A stretch of 64,000 nt of DNA from Effrenium voratum (lineage: Eukaryota > Sar > Dinophyceae > Suessiales > Symbiodiniaceae), in contig CAUJNA010001646.1 in the NCBI GenBank assembly GCA_963377175.1, forward strand, positions 883,594 to 947,593, in the 5' to 3' direction. The notes under the pieces are model-generated. The model worked only from the letters and a program-made list of their open reading frames with translations. It was not told the DNA's origin and made no database searches. Each line of letters opens with the position of its first letter. Position 1 is the first letter of the stretch. Of this stretch, positions 12,501-24,500 are shown in pieces. The position numbers were made by a program, and so were the translations under genes.

Positions 12501-15500
12501 GGCACTGCGATCTCGGAGACGTCATTGCGCATCACACTGACCCTGGACGAGACAGGCAGTTGGATGTCTCATTTGCGCATGCGGGTGTGTCTTTTTTCAG
12601 GGGACCAGTACCCTCACGAAAAAGCACCTCCGTGTGTCTTTTTGTGGGAGGTTTTAAAGGACATCTAAAGAAGACAATACCCCCGCGCCTGGCGGAATGA
12701 AGCAGCGCTTCTGTCGGGTTCAGCAAGGACATGTTGGCCAACACACGCTTTGACCTGCAGCTTCTACAAAAAACAAGCGGTCAGAAGGACTTGCTTTTTT
12801 TCTCCGATTGTTGGACGACTATTGTAAGGATTTCTCGAGCATGACCGACAAAATTTAGGAGTATTGAAGAAATAGGGAGTCTTTAAAGATTAGCATCACC
12901 TCGGATGGCTTCCTTTCTCGGACGGCTTTGAATGCCTTGCCAGCGATCGGGACTTGAGTCTTGAGTGACGTTTTGTGGCCTGCAAGTGGTCCAAACACTT
13001 GGGGGGGGTCTAGAAAAGGAAGGGACTCCAAAACGGGGGATGGTGTTTAAAGTCAGCCCTTGATTTCCACCCCCCCCCCGTGTTTCTGCGACGCAGGTAT
13101 GTGTCAAAGGGACCCCAAGAAAAAGCCTTTTTCTTGCCTTCGGTTTCCCTTGAACCCACTCTGAAAGGGGTACCCTCCAAAAACAGCCACCGGATTTTGC
13201 CCATCAGCAAAAGGGCGACTTAGCGCCCAGTCCAAACAAGAAACAAATCGCGGCCAATCGCCGCCGCCCGGGCCGTTTAGGCGTGATTTGGTGTATGCCG
13301 GTGCGCACCGGCTTTGCGGAGCCCAGCATCAATGAGATCCTCCAGGCGCGTATCTTGGGAAACCAACTAGCAGGGATACAGGAGGAACCAAAAATACAGG
13401 AGGATTCCCCCTAAATGCACCTTGACTTGATATGGGAAATGGCGCCAAGGGAATCCAACCATATCCCCGCTCACTCTGTATCCCCGCTTGTTTGTTTGCC
13501 CAAATCTTCATTCGACTGGGTCTGCTAGGAAGGGCTGCGTGCTTGTTTTGGTGCACCAGAGTCTGCCTCCAAAGTTGGCCAACTTTAGCAACGAGATCTA
13601 CACCCTTCGGAGATACAGCCACAGTGAGGATAATCTTTCAGGTGCCTTCCCAGGTCGGTGATGTGTGGTACTTGTACCTCGTTGAAGTCGCACATACAGC
13701 AGTGCGTTCTAGCCAGTCACTTCGGGCAATGTAGGCTGTTTCTTCTCCAGGGGCCCATTCCATGTTGCATTTCTCACTTCCTCAGTTTCTGGACTTCGAG
13801 CTTTCTGGGAAGACCATTTTAGTGGTAAATAAACAGTTTGGACTACACTTTGGCCAATCCACTCCAAAAAGGCAGATTTTCTTGTTTCCCAGCACCTCGT
13901 TCAGCAGTCCTTTGACTCTGTTGATGTGTGACTAAACAGCAGCGGAGGCGTTTTTAGCCGCACAAAGGGCCCGAGAAAGACCGCACCTGATCCGCCAGAA
14001 CAACGAGTTCAACAGCGCCTGCGGCACCACGGCGTGCGCGGTGCGAGGTCCAAGAGCTGGGAGCGTTTTCGCGAAACACCCGCACCAGCTTGGGCGGGGT
14101 ACGTCGGGTCAGCGCTTCCTGACCCGTGTTATGTCCTACTGAGGTGATCTACGACCATAGTGAGTGGGTTAGAAGAAAGGTTACTGGCAACAACTTCCGA
14201 CCCAACTGTTCCAGGACGAACGGCATCAGCTTTAGGAGCAATTGGGCTTGTGGCGCTCCGTGATCTGCAAGGAGCAGCTGTACAAGGGTGTCGCTGTGGA
14301 TTTTTAGCTTTTGTTCTACTCCCCAATCTGATTTGGCCATGGAGGCCTGTCCGCGAGAGTCGTTTTCAACCATGGCAGTGGAATGAATGCAATGACGCTG
14401 GCTGCCTTGTTGATCAGGAATTTATTGTTTTTTTATTCGATTCTAATGATTCCTATCAGGTGACGAGCCGATGCCCATTGCCTTGACGTCACGTTTCGGG
14501 GTCCTGGCTGGCTGAGACGACATCTCGAACCCTTCGTCACCCGTGAAGGTTTCTTTCAGGATCCCTTATTTTGGGCTGGCGAATCATTTGCCCAGAAGGG
14601 AAGGTTTCGAATTCTGATGAATGGATCCAGATTTGCTTGTGCAGCTCATTTGCTGGTACTGAGAACTGAGGACCGCTACATAGACTTTATTATAATAGCT
14701 GTGGAATTGTTCGATAGCTGTGGATGCACAAAATATTCGCACCAGTTGGGATTGGTAAAGCCCCCCGACCGTCAGGTGCAACATTTTGTCCATCCACAGC
14801 ACACTTGATGGGCTTCATGGTTTTATGGTGTCTTGACAGTCTTGACTATAGGCTCCCAAGCCGTGGTTTCCTCAAAAAGTTCCCCAGGTTTCAGAAACAG
14901 ACGTCCCCAGAGTCCCCTGAAAAAAGGCGTACCCATCTGCTGCCGGATTGTTTTTCCGACGGCTCTGAGGTGACGATGGCCGGCCTTGATGCCAAGACCC
15001 AGTGCGCCTGTCGAGAGGTTTTTCAGTGGGCCCTTTTTTCTGGAAAGAGGGTGGTGGTATACATCAGCTTTTTGTTTGCCCGTAGGTGAGTTTCCCTTAG
15101 TGGGGGGGGGGCGAGTTTTTAAAGGGAAACATAGGGAATCCTCAACTTTCTCCGTAATTGCCGTATCTTTCTGTTGGATGCCAGGGGAAGTGCAAGTGCG
15201 GTTTTGGCCTTACACCTTTGTGGTTCATGAGGGATGACATCAGGGACTAAGCGGGCGTGAAGGCTGTGTCAAGCCTCATACCATTCGCTCCGACTCCTGG
15301 GCCATGCTCCGGGCTCAGGGTTTAGGATGCCATGATCGACTGCTCAAAAGATAAATGTTCTTTGCATGCGTGTGCTTTCTCCGCTGGATTCAGCAAAACC
15401 ATTGTGACTTGACTCCATTTGACGTTGGCAGTCGCGAGTCCTCCAGGGTGGGATCGGCCCGAGCTGCCGTAGAGTGGGGTAAGACCCAAAGCCACGACCT

Positions 15501-18500
15501 GTCCGAGCCTTGATGTGAGCAAGGGACAATCAGGGTATTGGTTTTGGAGACCGCTATATCGCTTTTTGCAGGTTGGGTAGCGATTGAATTATGTGGTTGT
15601 AGTATGGTGTCGCATTGTCAGGTATCGATGTGCCTCATGGTGCTTGTTGTTGCGGGGAGAATGTTAGGCTTGCCAGCTTAAACGCGGTTCTTACGGCGGG
15701 CAAGGCAAAATCACTCCTTCAGCAGAGCTGCTGCCCATCAGAGCTGCGAGTAGTCGCACTCGCTGGGGGGGTCGCTGCCAAGTTGGGTGGCGAGTATTGG
15801 TTCTATAGGCTTTAGAGCCCACTCCCAAGTCCCCTAGGTGTTAACCCTGGTGGCCAACCACATATGATCTTTGTCAACCACCTTCCTCGGCACCTGGTTC
15901 ATTTCATCGACAACTTGAGAACAGACTGCCTGGACACCATTCCTGTGTGTTGCTTGTTGTTTTGCAAAGAGAGGGATGTGCTTTTGGATCGAATGTGAAC
16001 AATGTACGTAGCAATCGGTCTATGAAACCACAGCCCGCCCACACCAAAAGCGGTCAAGGTCCTGTTTCCAAGTCTCCTAGCGCCATGTGGGTTGCCATTT
16101 CATGAGCCGCTCCAGAAGCCGCGAACGCAGCGGTTCCGTGCACGTCCATCTGCCGAGCGGCCGCGGCTGCGTGGTGTCCCTTTGGGAACTTCGCTTCGGG
16201 GACGGTGCGGCAGCTGCGCGACGCGCCGCAACGCCACTCCAGCGGCAGTTTCTGCAGCTGGCAGCGCACGGGCGAGCGCTGGACCTGGACTCACCGCTGC
16301 TTCGGACGGGCGTGCGAGATGGGGACACCGTGCAGGCGGTCGTGCAAAGGGTGCAGCTGGCGTCCACTGCCAAGGCATTCGCACTTTATGTGAGCGGTGG
16401 CAGGGCTGTGACGTGGGGCAATGCGAAGTATGGCGGGGACTGCAGTGCGGTGTGGGAACAGCTGAAGCAGGTCCACGAGATTCATGCGACGTGCTGTGCC
16501 TTTGCTGCCATCCTGGAGGATGGCACAGTAGTGACTTGGGGCGATCCCACGGAAGGTGGTGACAGCTGTCAAGTGCAACAAAAGCTGGCAGAGGTCCAGC
16601 ATATTGAAGCTACTCATAACGCATTTGCTGCCATCCTGCGCAATGGCGAGGTAGATACATGGGCAATTCAGCAAATCAGCGCGTCTGGTTCTGCCTTCGC
16701 CGCTTTGTTGAGGGATGGGGAGGTGGTATAACTTGGGGCAGCCCGTCGTATGGCGGAGATTGCAGGAAGGTCAAAGAACGGCTGCGCGGGGTACGTCAGA
16801 TCCAATCCACGGATCGCGCTTTTGCCGCCATCTTGCAGGATGGGTCTGTGGTGACTTGGGGCAACCCGAGATACGGCGGTGACAGCAGACAGGTGTCAGC
16901 TGGTCTGAGAGAATCCCCGTATAATAAAGGCATTTTTAGGATGTATTCTTTCAAGCAACCCTTTTTTTCAGGGGTCCTTCTGTCAGGTACGACATCTGGT
17001 GCTATGCGGAGGACGACAACGTCTACCCACAGATCCCCAATGGCCAGAAGTTCACGGCCGGCGAGGCAGCACACGGCCCGTTTCAAAATAAGGAAACCCG
17101 CGCCCTGACTTCCATTGGCTGAAATGAAGATGTTTGTTTCGTTCCCCCTGTTGGTTTTAAAGGGAAACCTTTTCACTACTGGAAATGTTGTTTCAGTTCT
17201 TTCATTTTTTTTTTTATTTTTTTTTTACATTTTTTTAGGTGGTGAGGTCACGCAACAAACAGGGTAACCTCGCCCCAAATGCACAGTAAGACCTTTCGAT
17301 TTTCCCCTTTTGGTTTTAAAGGGACACAACTTCTCTACTGGACATGTTTTCATGTTCCAGTGGACTTAAGCAAATGCAAGCGACTTGCCTGACTTGGAAC
17401 TTTTGGGGAGTGGGAAATGAACACTTTGGACTTTTTGTGAGGGGATGTAAGCGTGGATGAAGCTAATCAACACAACATGTTAAGACCATGTCGAGCAGAA
17501 TGTCCCTCTGCTTCACGCCGTGTGTGCCTTCGTGCAGCAATCGGGATTCAAGTATCCAATCACTGTGCTTCGGTGGATGCATCTTTGCTGGTCCATTGTT
17601 TGCATGGGGCGTAAATTCACCCAAATTTCCCACCCAAAGCAGGCTCCCACACAGTCCCATGAAGAATCATTTGTGTGCGTGCTTTTGGAGGGTCCAATTT
17701 TCAGGTTGGTTTCAAGGGAAAGAAACAACAAAAACACACACACACACACACACACACCACCCCTGGGTTCCTAATCATCGATTTTGAGGCATCACCATGT
17801 GTCCATTTTCCGAGCATTGCCAGGTCGTGACCCTCAGCACCCTGGACACCACGCCGCCGGGTGGCCGGGGAGAGGATTTTCCATAGAGTTCACGGAAGAA
17901 TCCTTCGCCGTTAGGTCTCGGTGGTTGGGCTGCTGTTCTTCCTGTTGCTGTTGCTGCAGATGCTGCTGTTGCTGATGTTGACGTTGCTGTTGCTGTTGCT
18001 AGGGGGTTATGCAACAGAATCCATGGGAGCAGATGCATTTTTTCGATGGATTGGGCGTGGGACACGCCCAGGGCCTTTTGGAGTGGTAGTGCTTGTGTCT
18101 CAACAGGGCGGACCAGAGGCAAGAGACGAGCGGCCGCTAAATGGGTAGCAATGTGTTTTGTGTGGCAAGGGCGGCAATACTGGCTTTGGTGCTCAGCAGG
18201 GAATAAGGGAATGACCCCGAGATAAACGATCCAACTAGTGGTTTCCTTTATTCGGGAATCCCCACATTCATTCCATTTCTCAGTCCCTCCCTATCACACC
18301 GATCGCCATTCTTGAGACACACTCCATGGAGTTCCCCCTTTTGGAAGGGAAACCACAAGGATCCCAAAGGATACCACCCCTAAAAAAACATGACCCAATC
18401 GAGATGAAGCCTATAAACCTAACCTGCATATCACATAGATCTTGGTGGCTCCCAGCCATCCCCTTAGCTTTTTAGCCATTAAGTGTTTAGTGGTAAGTTA

Positions 18501-21500
18501 AACTTTTCGCAGGGGATCTGGGCAGTCCAGACATGAAACGGAACCCGTGGATCTCCAGACTCGCCGAGTCAAGGCTCCCCGTCGCGGTTCCCGGGTGACT
18601 GAATTTATTTGAGGCCGGTGCTCACCATCGTCTCGGCCGAGAGCCCCATCAGCACGGACATCCGCATCAAGGCAAGCACCATGCTTGGTGTTTCTTTTTC
18701 TTCTTTTTTGGGGGGGTGTGGGTCGGGGTGGGCGTTTTTTTGTTTTGGGGGGGGGGGGCGTTTCCAACCCAAAAAGAGTGGGTGGGTTTGTTTTTGTGTC
18801 ACATATGCGGGTGTTATATGTATGGAAACTTGGCGATGGATGAAAGGTTGCTTCATGTGCTTTTTTTTGGGACCTGGAAGCGTGGCAATTTGCAACTCCT
18901 GAAAATAACTTTTTTGCAGGGCTTTCCGAGACCATGATCATACAGGATATCTTACTCTCGCTGCAATCTTGTGCTGGGGTGAGGATCGCTGAGGAGTGAC
19001 AAAACATAGTTGACCATTTCGGTTGGTGTCAAAAAAATAGGAGTTACCAATGAAGTGTTTTCCCATTGGTGTCCCTTTAAACCACTCCAAAAGAGTTTAC
19101 CCTCCCATTTAGCTTCTGTGTTGCGATTCCTAGGTTTCACCTTTTGGTGGGTGTCTTGGGTTCTTTCCCGTGATCCGGGTAGCTCCAACCGCCCGGATTC
19201 TCGGAGGTGAAGCTGGACGAGCCGGGCACCGCATCTTGGCAATGCAAAAGTTGGCGCGAAACGAGTTTTTCTCCAAGAAGCCTCAAGGAAGTAGCTAGAT
19301 AGCCAAGTTGCGATCGTTTTTTTCAGTCACTGTTGCGATCGGTTTTGGGGGCAAAGTGCATGGAAAAAAGCGATCGCACCTGGCGATATTTTACTCCTTG
19401 GTTGGCGGACAAACATATGAACGTAGGGGCTCCTTGGTTTGGCTGTCCATGGAGCTTGGCTCATATTTTTGTATTTCTGCCTCTTCACTCATTGATTCAC
19501 CAGCCCTTGCTTCCTTTTTTTTGATGGTATGGTTTGTCGTGCAGGATCTGGTTTGTAACAAGCATCGGCTTCAGGTTCCATGCCATTTTCCTGAAAGCCA
19601 AGCTGTTTCATTTTCGGAGCTCCAGCATTCGTCTGACCCCAAATTCCAATTGCTGATGGGGTAAAGTTGCCTAAAGGGACAGGATACTGTGTAAGTGATC
19701 GGTAACCGGATCATAGCATGTCATAACCATGGAAAGTGCCCTTTCCATGGCCATAACTGCCAGCCAATCGCCTGACGTACCGAATCGATCGCCCTGTTAG
19801 TAGCAGTAAGGCCGCAACTGGGTTCTCTTAGAGTGGTCTGCCACGCCCGAGGTGTGGTGCAACTCTTTCCAGACAGGCACGGGCTACGGAACTCCCAACT
19901 TCGCAGCGGCGGGGCACCCAGAGTTCGTCCGACGGCACGTGGCTGAAGCAACAGGACGTGGTACGGTTTCAGCCGCGGACGGTTTGCCTTTTGTTTTGCC
20001 GGGGACTCGAGTGCCAGGTTTCAGTTTCCGTTCGCTGCATACCTACGTGATGTTCGGAAAGAGCGCAGCTAGCCTTTACCTCTCTATGAGTCCGACAAAT
20101 TGATGGCTCAAAGCGTCCACTTCAGAACTGGAAGTTATGGAACTGGGGCAGGTACCCCGTTGTGGCTTTGCAGATTCCAATAGATCATACACATTTATCA
20201 CACATCCAACGCGACTCTCAGACTCACCCCCTTGATTTTCCATCACAAATCAGGTGATCACCCAGGAGACCCTTTGGAGTTTCAAGGGTGCACTTGCCCT
20301 TTGGTGGGCACCACCAAATAAGCAGAATTGGGGAACACGGTGACACAGCACCTTAAGGTATATGCCTGTTGACTTGCTTTGGCACCGACTTGCCAAAGGA
20401 AGCAGCGGGTTTAAGCAAAGTGGGTCTGGCTCAAAATTGAAGAGGTAGGGTTACGCAGGTGTTAGTCTTTGTTTCCATTTACCAGGGTTCCCTTTTGGGC
20501 ACCCCTTTCTGACCCACAGCCAAGTTGGAAGGGAGTGGCTTCGGAGCCTCACTTTCGATGTTGCTTTCCACCAACGCTAGGGAGTGACTCGCCCAGGCAG
20601 CCTGCTGAGCCCGTGGCTTCCGTTCCCTTCGATCATCTTGAAGCAGACCCCAAAACCTTCCACAAAAAAACAACACGCACACCCAAAATGGAGGCAGAAG
20701 CCATACTTGGATGTTGAACCTACTCAGTAAGTAGGTTATAACCACATGCTTAAACCCCAGTTGCCCAAGTTAGATTCTTGATATATCCTACTGAGTAGGT
20801 TGAACATCCAAGTAGGACCCAGCAACCCCAAGGTTGCTGTTTGCTCTTGTCTCCCTAAGGGTCATGACCCTTCCAATGCACACCCTTGGGCCCTCCAATG
20901 CAGAACCCCGACCCTCTCAAGGGCCCTCAAAAACAACCCGACCCTCAAAAACAACCCATTTTGAGGGCCCAAAATCAATCCAGACCCTTAGGGCTGGAGA
21001 ATTTGTTTTCGCATGTCAGGTCTCCGGTGGCGGGTTCCGGGGTTACGTGGGCTTTTCCGGCCTGTCGCCGGAGCCCCCAGTGGGGCCGGATGAAGAAGCC
21101 AGTAACCCCCCCTTAAAGCGGGGGGGGGGGGCGGTGTGTCAACCCACAACAGTGATGACACCCCCGATCAACCAGGGATGTATTAATCCGGGGTTGACAT
21201 GACTGCCGACGTACAGACAAACGTAGATGGCAGTGTGCCCTTTTGGTAAAGGTCATCCTCTTGCCATTTTCGAGTCACTGTGAATTAGGAACTGCCCAGT
21301 AGTCAGGAGTGCTTATGTCCACTCTGGGAATCGGTTTCTAGGGAATCCTCATCTAGTTCCCCAACGGGATCCATGACCATCCTCAGTGGCATCCAGATCC
21401 ATGCCAACCCAGGTAGAGTTCTTTGACCGCGGCATGCACGACAGATGTTTGTTCCCCTTGCACCACTTGGTCTCCAGTGTGGCTGGATCCATCCCATGGG

Positions 21501-24500
21501 CTTGCGGTTTTCAATTGTTAGCCTCGTGATGTGGGGATTGTGCTATCTCGTTGCCGACATGATATAATTATTTCCCAGACTCTGCCACTCAGATCCCCAT
21601 ATTCCGATGTCCTTCAGGCAACCAACGTACTGTCTGGTGTGGCTTTTGAAGGGTGGCCGTTTTTGGCGTCAGGTATACCCTAGAACTGTGTTTCCGTTTG
21701 GTTTCCTTTTTAAACCATCCCAATGAGGGTACCCGCAATACATACACCTAGCCAAAGAAGTCACTGACCTTCCCATGTGCTTCACGGCCCCTGATTCGGG
21801 GCGGTGGCATATTCTGACCGGTTTGGGTTTCCCCAGCCACATAGCATTGGAGGCTTCTCTTTTTCAGCTTGGCTTAAAGGTCAAAGAGAAACTCAAGTCC
21901 ATTTTGGTGGGGGGCAAATCCTGCCTTGACACACACGCACAAACAAGACCACGCAACACACATTCGCTATGAATTGAGTAAGAAATGCCCTTCAAACTAA
22001 TTGGTTGGCACACATCCCCACCTAAGTAATGTCCACCTGAAGGGGGTGTTTCCCACTGAACGCCAGACTCATGTTCTGACCATTGCGTCCCAGTTGCCGC
22101 CCAAGTGGCGAGGCCCAATAGCCCCATCAACACCAACGTGGAGGTCGTGGTCACCGGTTTGGCGGAGCTCACGGACTATGATACGCCCGCTGGCCGTTGG
22201 TGCAAGGGGACCCTCCAACCTGGGGTGAAATGGGATGTGGTACTGTGGATGGGTCCTCGAAATCCGTTCGCACCACTTCGAAACCATGGGAAACCATTGT
22301 TTGTTGGTATTTACGGCAGAATCATCAGAAACCAGGGTTTGTTAGGTGGTGCAGATTTTTTCCCATCCACAATATAATTTTGCATGTTTGTCCAGGGTCT
22401 AAGAAGAAACTTGGTTGATTCACGGGAGTGTCCCATTGAAGGGGGGATCGTCTAGATCGCTTCATTAAGGAGGCAACCTCAGCGCCTGTTTGATTCATCC
22501 GGGATCGAGCTGAATCCTGGCCGTTCGGCTTGGTTGTGTTGTACTCGGCGTGGCATGGTCTGTCGTGGAAGCCCAGTTCCCCAGATAGCTGGAAGCTATG
22601 GGGTTCTAACATGTTCTAACTTCTAATAAAGAGGGGAAAGTGATTTGCGAGATTGACGGCTGGGTGCTACGGGGCATGCAGTTTGGGGTGCTGGCCCAGG
22701 CGCTGTTTGAGGGTGCTGGTGACGGCTCGGGTCCATTTTTGCGGGCCGTGGCGGGGGGGGGGGCGCAAGTTGGCAGGTGCTTTGGGTGATGCTGTTTGAG
22801 GTGCTGGTGATTGTGGGGGGGGTGTCGTTATCCGGAATCTATGCTGGTGTAGTTTGTGTTTACCATGAAGTATAGAGCTTACTGAATTCGTTGTTGCATT
22901 GGCTGCTTACAACAGGCGCTCGCCAATTGTCCTTGAAAGAGCCATCCTTGGAATGGCAACCGTATGGACCCACATGTTTGTCTAGTTTACTTGCTGGCCG
23001 CCCCATTCATGCGGATACAATTCACTGGCTAGCCATCGCCGTCAAGCTTCGTGGGTGATTGTAAAGTCTCCCATCATTTTTTGTGGTTTCCTTGTGCCTT
23101 CCCTTTCAACATCCGAAGACCCCGGCTTCCCCAATCCTAGGACCACACAACTGTCCGAGATCTGGCCCGACTAGGTACTGCGCTGCAGAAGATGCGTCGA
23201 CTTTGCCCTCTGTCAACTACATGGCGCAGGCGCGCAGCGGACAGTTTCGCGGGCGACGCAAAGGGCTTGGGACATCGAGCCGCAAAGGGAGGCTCCCAGT
23301 TGTCCCATGAGAACTCTCTTGTCCATTCAGATGATTCATGCCATACATTGCCACACTTCATTGAATTAGATGGGAAACTGGGAAAGCGATGATGATGTCT
23401 CTAGCTGCAGTGCATTTAGGCCCGCAGTGCCAGACTCTTCTTCTTCACCTTGCAGGACACATTTGGATGTTCTTTGCTATGCCCCAAAGTCCTGCGATTG
23501 AATGCGGACAAAACCCGCCTCACAACACTCCAAGTGACTCTGGGTCCCAAACCCATTTGGTTCCTTAGAGGACGAGGGTGTGACAGACCAACTAAACAGG
23601 CCGATTCTCCCACGGAGAAAAAAGCGTTGCCATTTGTCTCACGATTTAGACACGCAGTCCTTTCCCTGCCAGGCGGACATTCTGAACACGGCGCCTCTTG
23701 TGGGCTTGCGCCTTACCCATGTCATATGTGACTGGAAAAAGAAGAGCTTGCAGATACACGCGTCACACATAATTAGGTTGATGCCCTCCTGCACTCATGA
23801 GCAGCGTCTTTGGCTGCCCTTAAGGTTACAGCTTGCAAACAATTTTCGTGAACGGCAGACATGATATGATCCAGAAGTATGTTTTTGGTTGTGGGGTCCT
23901 AGATTCGTTTGCGCCCGACAGAAAATGACATGGATGCCAAAAGTGTTCGCTTGTTACCATTCTTCGGTGACGGGGCCATGGCGCAATGGCAGCGCGCCCG
24001 CCCGTAGGGGATGGGAGGTTGCAGGCTTAAATCCTGTTGGCCCTAATCTTCTCTGATTTTAGCACCTCCAACAAATGCCTCTTCCACTCAGCGCCAAGTG
24101 TGGAATTGGAATCAATGGTTGGACCCTCACGAGGTTTGGACCCTCTGGGTCAAGATCTCCTTCAGGTTCATTTGCCCGGTCGAAGCTCATTCCCTACGCT
24201 CCGAGGTCAGATCACCACGCTGGACCAATCCCCTCCCGTCTTCACGGAGCTTGGTGCCAAGGGCACCACCGCCGGGAAGCCCAACGCGTCGATTTTTCGA
24301 GCGCCCGGGGTTGGTTGGATCGGTTTGATGGCGTTTGCTTGTTTTGGTTTAGCCTGTCGTTATTTTATTTTATTTTATTTTATTTATTTATTTTTTGGGG
24401 GGGGGCGGTCCAGTTGAGTTGCTTTTGCTTTTTGGGTTTCTCTCCTTTACGTGTAACTGCTCGAGTTGTGGAGATGATCGTTCCCGGTCTTGGCGTTTGT

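Noticed and set aside
13970..14055. GC-rich segment reading IRQNNEFNSACGTTACAV as a part B/C exon
   Set aside because: It resembles the motif only at ACGTTACAV, and other frames are equally open.
14129..14373. Reverse frame with KSDWGVEQKLKIHSDTLVQL
   Set aside because: Protein-like, but no recognised family and no splice or start support.
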